DNA of 64,000 nt from an uncultured Myxococcales bacterium (GTDB lineage: Bacteria; Myxococcota_A; UBA9042): the NCBI GenBank assembly GCA_903929795.1, contig CAIYWC010000097.1, positions 310,001-374,000 of the forward strand. The letters are read 5' to 3'. Below are positions 9,101 through 16,603 of the stretch, piece after piece. The notes beneath the pieces are model-generated. The model saw nothing but the letters and a program-made list of their open reading frames with translations, searched no databases and was not told the DNA's origin. A program made the position numbers and the translations under genes. Within the stretch, counting starts at the first letter, position 1. Every line of letters starts with the position of its first letter.

Positions 9101-9828
9101 GTCGGCTGGTGCTGGTGCCACATCAGCATCATGTAGACCGTGCGCTTGATGGTCGCCTTGTTCAGGCTCGTGCTGATCGTCTGTCCGTCAAAAGCCTTGA
9201 TATTTTTGACTAAAACCTTGTAGGTCAGCGCCGGATTTACCGTCTGCGCCGGGTCCAGCGTCAGCGTGACGAACTGCGGGTCCGCCGCGACTGCCGATTG
9301 CAGGACGCTGAGCGTGCCGGTGGACGAATCTGTGATCGAAAAGCTCTTTGGATTGGTCACCGTCGTGGAATCCACGGGTTTGTTGAACCGTACTTTGACG
9401 TTCTTGCCGTCGGGCGAAAACGCGCTCTGCACCGTGAGGTTGCCAGACGGCCATGTCGACGTGTCGCCGCCCGCATCCGGCGACGTCGTGTCCGGCGCGA
9501 CGTCCGGCTGGACATCCGGCAGCTGCACGTCCGCGGTCGGCACGTCCGGGACGGCATCGGCGATCTGCACGTCGGCCAGCACATCCGGCAGGTTGGTGTC
9601 CGCGGGCGGCAACGCGTCCTCGCCGACAGCGGTATCGCCCGGTGGCTGCTGCGCGTCGTCGTTCAGCGTTACCTGAATGTCCAGCCCGGCGCCGTCGCGT
9701 GTCAGGTTGTAGGCCGTGCCGGGGCCCTGCCATGCGTCGTCCAGCGGCACGCGCGCCATCTCCGCCGGCGCGTGCGGGCATCCGGTGCACAGCGCGACCA
9801 TCCAAATTGTCAAAATTCGCTGTCGCAC
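6169..9828 (-). CDS. GH57-family glycoside hydrolase, multidomain secreted lipoprotein
   Basis: 1219 residues. GTG 9828 is preceded by GGAGG at 5 nt. A short hydrophobic N-terminus ends in ALCTGC, a plausible but non-canonical lipobox, followed by an Asp/Pro/Ala/Val linker to ~residue 120. Residues ~130-230 look like a Big_5/SbsA-type Ig domain. The GH57 barrel starts at MLMWHQHQPTY (~236). It carries MWPGEGSVAEAV (~535), which includes the expected nucleophile Glu, and ILDGENAWE (~659), as in the COG1449 alpha-amylase/mannosidase branch. Next comes a DOMON/glucodextranase-like beta domain (~866-1076), and the end (VYIAGNDPKLG...YKYTIG, ~1100-1180) resembles a starch-binding CBM20-type fold. 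Likely an outer-surface alpha-glucan enzyme. It converges with the kinase gene, leaving a 6-bp gap. Confidence 0.85.
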   Translation of the reverse strand: MRQRILTIWMVALCTGCPHAPAEMARVPLDDAWQGPGTAYNLTRDGAGLDIQVTLNDDAQQPPGDTAVGEDALPPADTNLPDVLADVQIADAVPDVPTADVQLPDVQPDVAPDTTSPDAGGDTSTWPSGNLTVQSAFSPDGKNVKVRFNKPVDSTTVTNPKSFSITDSSTGTLSVLQSAVAADPQFVTLTLDPAQTVNPALTYKVLVKNIKAFDGQTISTSLNKATIKRTVYMMLMWHQHQPTYLDPIADQLTSPWVRKHATKDYFAMANILQGYPDVHLTINITPVLLNQLIPYYLERLAPFVDTKKNTVDAAGFLAKWQGHTDPWVDLLLQPTPDPASATPKQLGLLYADPWSCVSTAPVLMDRFPAYTAVRNKNPATLTKDDLLALKIWFEIAWFDPDFLHGPVALPTGDVVDLTDLIAASAPVNGTFTLKVPVSEALANRLVAEEVKIMKAVIPIHQKLFYDAALHTGQIEIATTPFYHPILPLLQDTELEQYGQPYDPRPSPPFQFPQDASAQVGRAVAFYTNIFGQAPRGMWPGEGSVAEAVIQHFRKFGVQWVATDQAVLAASKGWKAGGASADVGAAPQGPWRIDTDTTVGPITDPTQAMAVYFRNTNMSNDIGFKYQNMVGTDAANDLITNVAAQAPTFGSPDRCITLILDGENAWETFSKEHNGKGFFIALYSSLMQSQAAGEIITVTGSEYLLGNAARNVPAHTLDTFNEVEPLFPGSWIDGNFAIWIGEWEENTGWEYLRTARMDLLNSGLAQPDPKTPEPVDHTTSDWELWKAFDEIYAAEGSDWFWWYGGDETSPSGNDSPFDQAFRSHLAGAYAHMNAALTLLGKPTIAMPDFKPIIQAQPQAPQGPMVPPPTLDGMFTPNESEWTTKGGFFYDSDSSGAIANPDDWIAAVYYGFGTYNAVDGVYIAVQHNFDLSKATGALGIYLSQKHVLDLTTGTTQEDPATLFTRYGDALAWKGKGAARELWLDLNNGVATTTWRKSDGTQNWAAIAPSTFNGKVAGPNKGGTLVEFFIPYTDIGIVAGDPLEAQFLFATGGTTRDLAPNAQSQVFVDDPTSAVYVTFTCDVSEKKIAIDSYGPINTPPPPKGTGIVYIAGNDPKLGMKTAWVPNKIALRDDGLQGDATANDQIWSIVIPLAKGTQLHYKYTIGLPSNEGQWSGTEEFPLTERALAVSIVPSVKKETVADIFADRPMQTDQQAPGTVVTVQ

Positions 9829-9978
9829 TGCAACCTCCGACCCATTCCCAGCCGCAAGCATAGCCGTTTGCGGGTCCAGATCGCCAGCGTCCAGATCACC
9901 GGGCGGTTGCCTTTGTCACGTGGCAATCGCATCATGAGCCCGAGGCGGCCGCGATCCCGGCTGACCACGGAGGCCCCG

Positions 9979-11532
9979 GTGCGCGTCGTCAAGACTTCCT
10001 TTGCAGTTTCGCAGCTTTGCCTGCTGCTCGGCTTGGTGACCGCGGCGTGCGGTACCAAATACACCTGTCCGGAAAACTTCGTACTGTCGGGTTCATCGTG
10101 CTACTGCCCGGAAGGACAGGGCTTTCATCAGGACGGCGCGACCTGCATCGCGGACACGCCGCCGGCCGACACGACGACGGGCGACACGCTCCAGGACACC
10201 GTCGCCGACGCAGCGACGGATGACGCGGTTTGCTGTGACACGGCGATTGCGGACCAGTCCGACGCCACGTCGACCACCGATGATACGCCTGGGATGCCCG
10301 AGCTGCCTGTCGACACCGCCGCACCCAAAGTCGTCGGCGCACCATGCGCGAACGACATCGACTGCGTCGGCGGCTTGCAGTGCTTCTCGTGGCCCAAGGG
10401 CTATTGCACGCTGACGCCCTGCGCGGACACGGGGACGCCGTGCCCCGGCGCCTCGCAGTGCTGGGCCGGGGACGCGTCCATGCCCAAGGTCTGCAGCCAG
10501 TCGTGCGACTCCGTACTCGACTGCCGCAAGGCCGATGGCTACGGCTGCAAGCGCCTGTCCACGCCGTTTGGCGGCATTGACGCGAACCTCTGCCTGCCGT
10601 CGGGCACCGCCGCCGTCGGCATGGGCTGCACCAAGCCGCTGGACTGCTCCGGGGACAACACGTGCCTGACCGACATGGCGGGCGGCTACTGCGCGCGCAT
10701 CGGCTGCAGCCCGACCGACCCGTGCGACGCGGACAGCTCGTGCGTCATGCGCAACGGCAGCTTCACGTGCTTGAAGACCTGCACCGTGGACGGCGACTGC
10801 GCTATCGCCACCAAGCAGAGCCGCAAGTGCGTGACGAAGTCGGACGTGAAAAAGAAGACCGTGCAGGTCTGCCTCGACTCGGTCAAGGCCGCGCCCGTCG
10901 GCTCGCCGTGCGCCACCTCGCTCGATTGTGACTCCAAGGTGTGCTCGATTTACGCCAAAGGCACGTGCTCGGTCGGCGGCGCGCCCTGCCTGACCGACGG
11001 CGAATGTGGCGCCAGCGGGCCGTGCACAATCCCCGGCGACGGCTCGCTCGACAAGGGCGTGTGTTCTGCCACCTGCGACACGAACACGAACTGCCCGACG
11101 GGCGGCTTCTGCGTCGGCCAGGGCAATTCCGGCACTGGCACGTGCGCACCGACCTGCAAGGGCCCCGGCGACACGGAATCCTGCGGCGGCGTCCCCGGGC
11201 TGGTCTGCCTCTTTGGCCAGCCGCTCGTCACGCCCACCGGTGTGACATTGCCGGGTTACGCATGCGCGCCGCGGGCCGCCGGCGCCGCGGGCTCCGACTG
11301 CACAAGCAACACGGACTGCGCCAAGGGCACGAACTGCATCGTCAATTCCCAAGCCAGCGGCGGCTATTGCGCGACGCCGTGCGACACGACGCCTTGCCCA
11401 TTTGGCAATGCGTGCGCGGACTTGGGCATCAAGATGTGCGAGCGGATGTGCAACCTCGACGAAGACTGCCCGCCGCTGCTGGTCTGCAAGCAGGACAACC
11501 AGGCCGGCGCGAAGGTCTGCAGCGTCCCCTGA
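9979..11532 (+). CDS. Cys-rich secreted lipoprotein
   Basis: 517 residues. GTG 9979 has GGAGG at 5 nt and gives a compact signal peptide (RVVKTSF then a hydrophobic run) ending in VTAACG, a usable lipobox; an ATG at 9934 in the same frame has no good ribosome site. An EGF-like CPEGQGFHQDGATC is followed by an acidic Thr/Asp linker and then a long run of paired-Cys units such as CANDIDCVGGLQC and CTSNTDCAKGTNC. These resemble the dickkopf/'xxDC...C' modules common in myxobacterial surface proteins. No catalytic domain is visible. It is divergent from the GH57 gene. Function unknown; cell-surface adhesion or scaffolding is the general expectation for such proteins. Confidence 0.8.
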   Translation: MRVVKTSFAVSQLCLLLGLVTAACGTKYTCPENFVLSGSSCYCPEGQGFHQDGATCIADTPPADTTTGDTLQDTVADAATDDAVCCDTAIADQSDATSTTDDTPGMPELPVDTAAPKVVGAPCANDIDCVGGLQCFSWPKGYCTLTPCADTGTPCPGASQCWAGDASMPKVCSQSCDSVLDCRKADGYGCKRLSTPFGGIDANLCLPSGTAAVGMGCTKPLDCSGDNTCLTDMAGGYCARIGCSPTDPCDADSSCVMRNGSFTCLKTCTVDGDCAIATKQSRKCVTKSDVKKKTVQVCLDSVKAAPVGSPCATSLDCDSKVCSIYAKGTCSVGGAPCLTDGECGASGPCTIPGDGSLDKGVCSATCDTNTNCPTGGFCVGQGNSGTGTCAPTCKGPGDTESCGGVPGLVCLFGQPLVTPTGVTLPGYACAPRAAGAAGSDCTSNTDCAKGTNCIVNSQASGGYCATPCDTTPCPFGNACADLGIKMCERMCNLDEDCPPLLVCKQDNQAGAKVCSVP

Positions 11533-11686
11533 AGCAGCGGCCGCTGCCGGGCCAGCAAGGCCCGCGCGTGAGCAACCATTCGCCGCTGGGTATCCCGCCG
11601 CGGGCGGCTCAAATCCCGGAGACGTCGGGAAATCAGTGGATTTGCAGCGTTCGGCCGCGGCAGAGGATCGCCGCGCTGGGGCCGCT

Positions 11687-14600
11687 TCACGGGCTGCAGC
11701 ACAGAATGCCGGTCACGGGCGCCCAGCCGGCGGCGTTGGTCTTGGAACAGCCGAGCAAGGTCGCCGTGCCGCCGTTGGTGTCCGCGTTGGGCGTGCAGGA
11801 CGTCGGCGTCGCTGCCGCGATGGTGCCGCAGCTGCCGCCGACCGCCGCGACCGTCATGTCGTTGGTCTGGTCCGTGCACGTGTTGCAGCCGCCATTGCGG
11901 TTGGACGCGTTCATCACCCAGCAGCCCGCAGCGGTGCCTTCCGCCGGCGTGATCGTGGCGAGCAACGCCTTGTCCGCCGCGCTGGTGGAGCAGATGTGCC
12001 AGCCGGTCTGGCACAGCGCCGCCGCGCTCGCGCCGTTGTTGACCGTGCCGGTGAAGGTGCCGCCGCACGCTGCGATCTTCGGCTGGCTGGAGAGCGCCGT
12101 GATGTTTTCGCGGGTGCCGTCCGCGCAGCCTTCCTGTTTGCAGGTCGACGAGCAGCCGTCGCCGTTGACAAGGTTGCCGTCGTCGCAGGTCTCGCCCAGC
12201 GCCGCCGTCAGGATGCCGTCGCCGCACTTGCCGGCGACGCAGCTCCCGCTGACGCAGATGTTGGTGCCGCCGCAGCCGGTGCCATCGCTGACGCTGGTGT
12301 AGACGCAGCCGCCGGGCGCGACGCAGGAATCCGTCGTGCATGCATTGTTGTCGTTGCACGTCACCGCCGCGCCGCTGCAGGTGCCGCCCGCGCAGACGTC
12401 CGGGTCGGTGCACGCGTTGCCGTCGCTGCATGCCAGCGCGTTGTTGGCGTGCGCGCAGCCGGTTGTCGCGTTGCAGGTATCCGTCGTGCAGACCTGGCCG
12501 TCGTCGCAGTTCAGCGCGCTGCCCGCCGTGCAGGCGCCGGCCTGGCAGCTGTCCGCGACGGTGCACACGCTGCCGTCCGCGTCGCAGCTGGTGCCGTTGA
12601 CCACGGGCGTGAATACGCACGCACCGGTGCCGGTGTTGCAGCTGTCGGTCGTGCAGCTGTTGCCGTCGTTGCAGACGATGGCCGTGCCGGACGCGCACGC
12701 GCCGCTGGTGCAGACGTCGCCCACTGTGCAGGCGTTGCCGTCGCTGCACGCCGCGTTGTTGTTGACGTGGATGCAGCCGTTGACCGGGTCGCAGCTGTCG
12801 TTGGTGCACGGGTTGCCGTCGTCGCAGGCCAGCGTGCCGGCGGCGACGCAGCTGGTGCCCTGGCAATTGTCGTTCGGCGTGCAGACGTTGTTGTCCGCGT
12901 TGCAGGCGGCACCGCCGTTGCGCGCGGCGGGGGCGCATGCGCCGGTGGCGGGTGCGCACGTGTTCTTGGCACAGGTCGTGTCGCCGCTGGCGTCGCAGGT
13001 GATGATCGTCGCCGGATTCACGATGCACGTGTGCGTGCTCAGCTGGCACATCAGCGTGCCGTCGCACAAGTTGCCGTTCTCCAGCGGCGCGCAGTCCGCG
13101 GTCTTCTGGCACTGGCAGGTGCTCGCGCCGCCGACACAGACGCCCGCAGCGCACGCGTCGCCCTGAGTGCAGCTGTTGCCGTCGTCGCACGCGGCGGTGT
13201 TGTTGGCGTGCGTGCAGCCGGTGGCAGGCAGGCACGCGTCGTTGGTGCACGGATTGCCGTCGTCGCACGCGGTCGCGACGTTGATGGCCGTGCCGGCGCA
13301 GGTGCCGCCGCCGCAGACGTCATTTTGCGTGCAAGCGTTGCCGTCGTTGCAGCCCAGCGCGTTGTTGGTGAATACGCAGCCGCTGGCCGGGTTGCAGGAA
13401 TCGCTGGTGCAAACGTTGCCGTCGGTGCACTGGATGCCGATGCCGCTGCACAAGCCCGCGGCGCAGGTGTCGCCGGACGTGCAGGCGTTGCCGTCGGAGC
13501 ACGCCGCCGTGTTGAACGTGTGCAGGCAGCCGGCGATCGCGTCGCAGCTGTCGTCGGTGCACGGGTTGCCATCGCCGCACGCCGTCGCGACGTTGACCGC
13601 CGTGCCGGAGCACACGCCGCTGCCGCAGATGTCCCCGGTCGTGCACAGGTTGTTGTCGCTGCACGCGATTGTGTTGTTGACGTGCGTGCAGCCGATCGCG
13701 CTGTCGCAGGCGTCATTGGTGCACGGGTTGCCGTCGTCGCAGGCGATCGGCGCGCCCGCGCACTTGCCGATGTTGCACGTGTCGCCGCTGGTGCACGCGT
13801 TGCCGTCGTCGCACGGGCCGCCGGCGTTGAAGTTGTTGCACGCGCCGGTGGTCAAGTCGCAGCTGTCGGCGGTGCACGCGTTGTTGTCGTTGCAGTTCTT
13901 GGCGGTGCCGGCGAGGCACGCGCCCGACGCGCAGACGTCGCCCACGGTGCAGGGATTGCCGTCGCTGCACTGGGCGCTGTTGGGGCTGTGGACGCAGCCG
14001 TTGGTCGGGTCGCAACTGTCGTCGGTGCACGGGTTGCCGTCGTCGCAGCCGATCGCCGCGCCGGCCACGCAGGTGCCCGCCGCGCACGCGTCGCCCGAGG
14101 TGCAGACGGAGTTGTCCGCGTTGCAAGCGCCGCCGCTGTTGATCGCCGCCATCGCGCACGCGCCGGTCGCGGGCGTGCAGGTGTTGACGGCGCAGACGGT
14201 GTCATTGGCCGTGCTGCACGTCACAAGCGTCGCCGGGTTGACCGTGCACGTGTGTTTGGCGTCGCAAATCAGGGTGCCGTCGCACAAGTTGCCGTTCTCA
14301 AAGGCCGCGCAATCGCTGTTCGCTTGGCACTGGCAGGTCGACGCGCCGCCCACGCATGCGCCCGCCGCGCAGCTGTCGTTCGCGGTGCACGGGTTGCCGT
14401 CGTCGCACGGTGCGGTGTTGTTCTGGTGGATGCAGCCATTCACGACGTCGCAGCCGTCGCTGGTGCACGGGTTGTTGTCGTTGCAAGCGGTGCTCGGGTC
14501 GATCGCGCTGCCGCTGCACTTTGCGCCGGCACAGACGTCGCCCGCGGTGCAGGCGTTGGCGTCGTCACACGGCAGCGTGTTGGGCGCGTAGACGCAACCC

Positions 14601-16510
14601 GAGGTGGCGTTGCAGGAGTCGCTTGTGCAGACGTTGCCGTCGTCGCACGTGATGGCGAAGCCCGCGCAGATGCCGGCGCCGCAGACGTCGCCGGAGCTGC
14701 AGGCGTTGCCGTCGTCGCACGGCAGGGTGTTGTCGATGACCAGACAGTCGCCGGCCAAGCTGTTGCAGACTTCCGTCGTGCACGGGTTGCTGTCGTTGCA
14801 AATGACGGGCGCGCCCGCGCCGCAGCCGCCAGCGTTGCAGGTGTCGCCCGTCGTGCAAGCGTTGCCGTCGCTGCACGCCGACGTATTGGCCGCGTGCTGG
14901 CAGCCAAGCGCCGGGTCGCAGCTGTCGTCCGTGCACGGGTTGTTGTCGTCGCACAGGACGTTCGGGCCGGCGACGCAGGTGGTGCCTTGGCACGTATCCG
15001 GGCTGGTGCAGACGGTGTTGTCCGCGTTGCAGAACTGGCCGGCGTTTTGCGCGGCGTAGGCGCACGCACCGGTCGCCGGCGTGCACGTGTTCTTGGCGCA
15101 GACGTTGTCGGCGGAGGCATCGCAGGTGATGACGGTCGCCGGGTTGACGATGCATGCGCCCGCGCCGCACATCAGCGTGCCGTTGCAGAGGTTGCCGTCT
15201 TCGAAGCTGGCGCAATCGGCGTCGGTGACGCAGGTGCACGTGTTCGGGCCGGCGCCGACGCAGACGCCCGCGGTGCAGACGTCCGCGGTGGTGCACGGGT
15301 TGCCGTCGCTGCAGGCCAGCGCGTTGTCCGTGTGCGTGCAGCCGGTAGCGAGGTCGCAGGTGTCCGTTGTGCACGGGTTGGCGTCGTCGCAGCTGCCGGT
15401 GCCCAGCGTGATGCCGCCATTGCACACGCCATATGGGTCGCAAAACTCGTTCAGGGTGCATGGGTTGCCGTCGTCGCACGGCAGGCCGGTCGACTTGTGC
15501 ACGCAACCGGAGAAGCCGTTGCAGTTGTCCTCCGTGCATGCGTTGCCGTCGTCGCAGGAGGTCGCTGCGCCGGGCAGGCAAACCGCGTCCGCGCAGACGT
15601 CGCCGACGGTGCAGGCGTTGCCATCCTCGCACGCCGCCGTGTTGTTGCTGTGCGCGCAGGCGCCGGTGGCGTCGCAGGTATCGTCGGTGCACGGGTTGGC
15701 GTCATCGCAGTTCAAGCCGGTCCCGGCGCAGATGCCGTGGCTGCAGGTGTCGTTGCCGGTGCAGGCCAGGCCGTCATCGCACGCGGTGCCGTCCAACGCG
15801 GTGCTGGTGCAGCTGCCGGGCAGGCACGTGTCGACGGTGCAGGGGTTGTTGTCGTCGCAATTCACGGTCGTGGTGACCGTGCAGCCCGCGGATTTCTCGC
15901 ACGTGTATTGGATGCACGGGTTGCTGGTGTCGCACACGACCGCGGTTCCGCTGCCGCACAGGCCGACGCTGCAGACCTCGCCGGTGGTGCAGGCGTTCGC
16001 GTCGTCGCAGGTGGAGCCATCGGCGAGAAGCGGCGTTGCCTGACACGTGCCGTCCTTGCAAGTCGGTACGCCGCAAGCGGAAATCAGCGAAGCGCAATCC
16101 GCATCTGTCGCGCAGTTCTTCGGTCCAGCGTCCGTGGTTTCAGTTGCATCGCCGGTATCCGCGGCGGCGTCTGAAGCATCCGGGTAGAGCGCGTCGTATG
16201 CCAGGCCATCGGCGTCCGCATAGAGCGCGTCGTACGCGATGCCGTCGGTCTTCGGGACGTCCTGGCCGTCGCTGTCTTTTCCAGCCAGCGTGTCTGCGGT
16301 CAGCTTGGTGTCGCCGCCATCCGCCGCGTCGCTGAATTGGAGTCCGCCCACGTCGTCGCCAAAATAGCCTTTGACGTTCGTTGGGTCCTGCACCGGCGCG
16401 TCATCGCCGCAAGCGCCGAGTCCCGTCAGCAGCAGCAACAGCCCGGCAACCGCCCGATTTTTGCCCAGAGCTACCCGTTCGATCGTCCGATCCTGACCGC
16501 AAATCCGCAT
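11687..16510 (-). CDS. Giant Cys-repeat lipoprotein with myxococcal disulfide repeat
   Basis: 1607 residues. ATG 16510 has GGGG 5-8 nt upstream and lies ~20 nt after a promoter-like TTGACG-16-TACCAT, which favours it over ATG 16534. The signal peptide ends in LGAC (lipobox), followed by an Asp/Ala linker. Most of the chain alternates two units: xDGNPCTxDSCxxxxGCxH and CSDGNACTxGDxCxxGxC. A larger Cys-rich module starting TCxCQxxxDCA and including NGNLCDGTL occurs three times (near 15.2, 14.3 and 13.1 kb). Close to the end is one CGDG...CDDGN...GDGCSSTC repeat, the myxococcal disulfide repeat (TIGR02232 type), followed by a ~130-residue C-terminal domain with paired Cys. Presumed outer-surface structural protein with many disulfides. 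Confidence 0.88.
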   Translation of the reverse strand: MRICGQDRTIERVALGKNRAVAGLLLLLTGLGACGDDAPVQDPTNVKGYFGDDVGGLQFSDAADGGDTKLTADTLAGKDSDGQDVPKTDGIAYDALYADADGLAYDALYPDASDAAADTGDATETTDAGPKNCATDADCASLISACGVPTCKDGTCQATPLLADGSTCDDANACTTGEVCSVGLCGSGTAVVCDTSNPCIQYTCEKSAGCTVTTTVNCDDNNPCTVDTCLPGSCTSTALDGTACDDGLACTGNDTCSHGICAGTGLNCDDANPCTDDTCDATGACAHSNNTAACEDGNACTVGDVCADAVCLPGAATSCDDGNACTEDNCNGFSGCVHKSTGLPCDDGNPCTLNEFCDPYGVCNGGITLGTGSCDDANPCTTDTCDLATGCTHTDNALACSDGNPCTTADVCTAGVCVGAGPNTCTCVTDADCASFEDGNLCNGTLMCGAGACIVNPATVITCDASADNVCAKNTCTPATGACAYAAQNAGQFCNADNTVCTSPDTCQGTTCVAGPNVLCDDNNPCTDDSCDPALGCQHAANTSACSDGNACTTGDTCNAGGCGAGAPVICNDSNPCTTEVCNSLAGDCLVIDNTLPCDDGNACSSGDVCGAGICAGFAITCDDGNVCTSDSCNATSGCVYAPNTLPCDDANACTAGDVCAGAKCSGSAIDPSTACNDNNPCTSDGCDVVNGCIHQNNTAPCDDGNPCTANDSCAAGACVGGASTCQCQANSDCAAFENGNLCDGTLICDAKHTCTVNPATLVTCSTANDTVCAVNTCTPATGACAMAAINSGGACNADNSVCTSGDACAAGTCVAGAAIGCDDGNPCTDDSCDPTNGCVHSPNSAQCSDGNPCTVGDVCASGACLAGTAKNCNDNNACTADSCDLTTGACNNFNAGGPCDDGNACTSGDTCNIGKCAGAPIACDDGNPCTNDACDSAIGCTHVNNTIACSDNNLCTTGDICGSGVCSGTAVNVATACGDGNPCTDDSCDAIAGCLHTFNTAACSDGNACTSGDTCAAGLCSGIGIQCTDGNVCTSDSCNPASGCVFTNNALGCNDGNACTQNDVCGGGTCAGTAINVATACDDGNPCTNDACLPATGCTHANNTAACDDGNSCTQGDACAAGVCVGGASTCQCQKTADCAPLENGNLCDGTLMCQLSTHTCIVNPATIITCDASGDTTCAKNTCAPATGACAPAARNGGAACNADNNVCTPNDNCQGTSCVAAGTLACDDGNPCTNDSCDPVNGCIHVNNNAACSDGNACTVGDVCTSGACASGTAIVCNDGNSCTTDSCNTGTGACVFTPVVNGTSCDADGSVCTVADSCQAGACTAGSALNCDDGQVCTTDTCNATTGCAHANNALACSDGNACTDPDVCAGGTCSGAAVTCNDNNACTTDSCVAPGGCVYTSVSDGTGCGGTNICVSGSCVAGKCGDGILTAALGETCDDGNLVNGDGCSSTCKQEGCADGTRENITALSSQPKIAACGGTFTGTVNNGASAAALCQTGWHICSTSAADKALLATITPAEGTAAGCWVMNASNRNGGCNTCTDQTNDMTVAAVGGSCGTIAAATPTSCTPNADTNGGTATLLGCSKTNAAGWAPVTGILCCSP

Positions 16511-16538
16511 GTTTTTCCCCAAAAATCGACCCATTCAC

Positions 16539-16566
16539 ATGGTACGCATCAACGCTGCAACGTCAA
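16539..16566 (-). promoter_or_regulatory. Sigma70-like promoter for the giant Cys-repeat lipoprotein
   Basis: On the minus strand, TTGACG (16566-16561) is separated by 16 bp from TACCAT (16544-16539). The predicted start of transcription is about 20 nt before ATG 16510. Confidence 0.5.
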
Positions 16567-16603
16567 GCGATTTGGTCGGGCGATCCGGCTTGATGCGAGG
16601 GGG

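Noticed and set aside
11535-11563. Palindrome GCAGCGGCCGCTGC and a short GGGCC/GGCCC hairpin between convergent genes
   Set aside because: No T run and short stems in very GC-rich DNA; not convincing as a terminator.
11402-16174. Very long plus-strand open frame (1590 codons) opposite the Cys-repeat lipoprotein
   Set aside because: It is the antisense shadow of the Cys-repeat gene: repeated GC-rich codons avoid stops on the other strand. The product is Ala/Val/Arg low complexity with no signal or domain.
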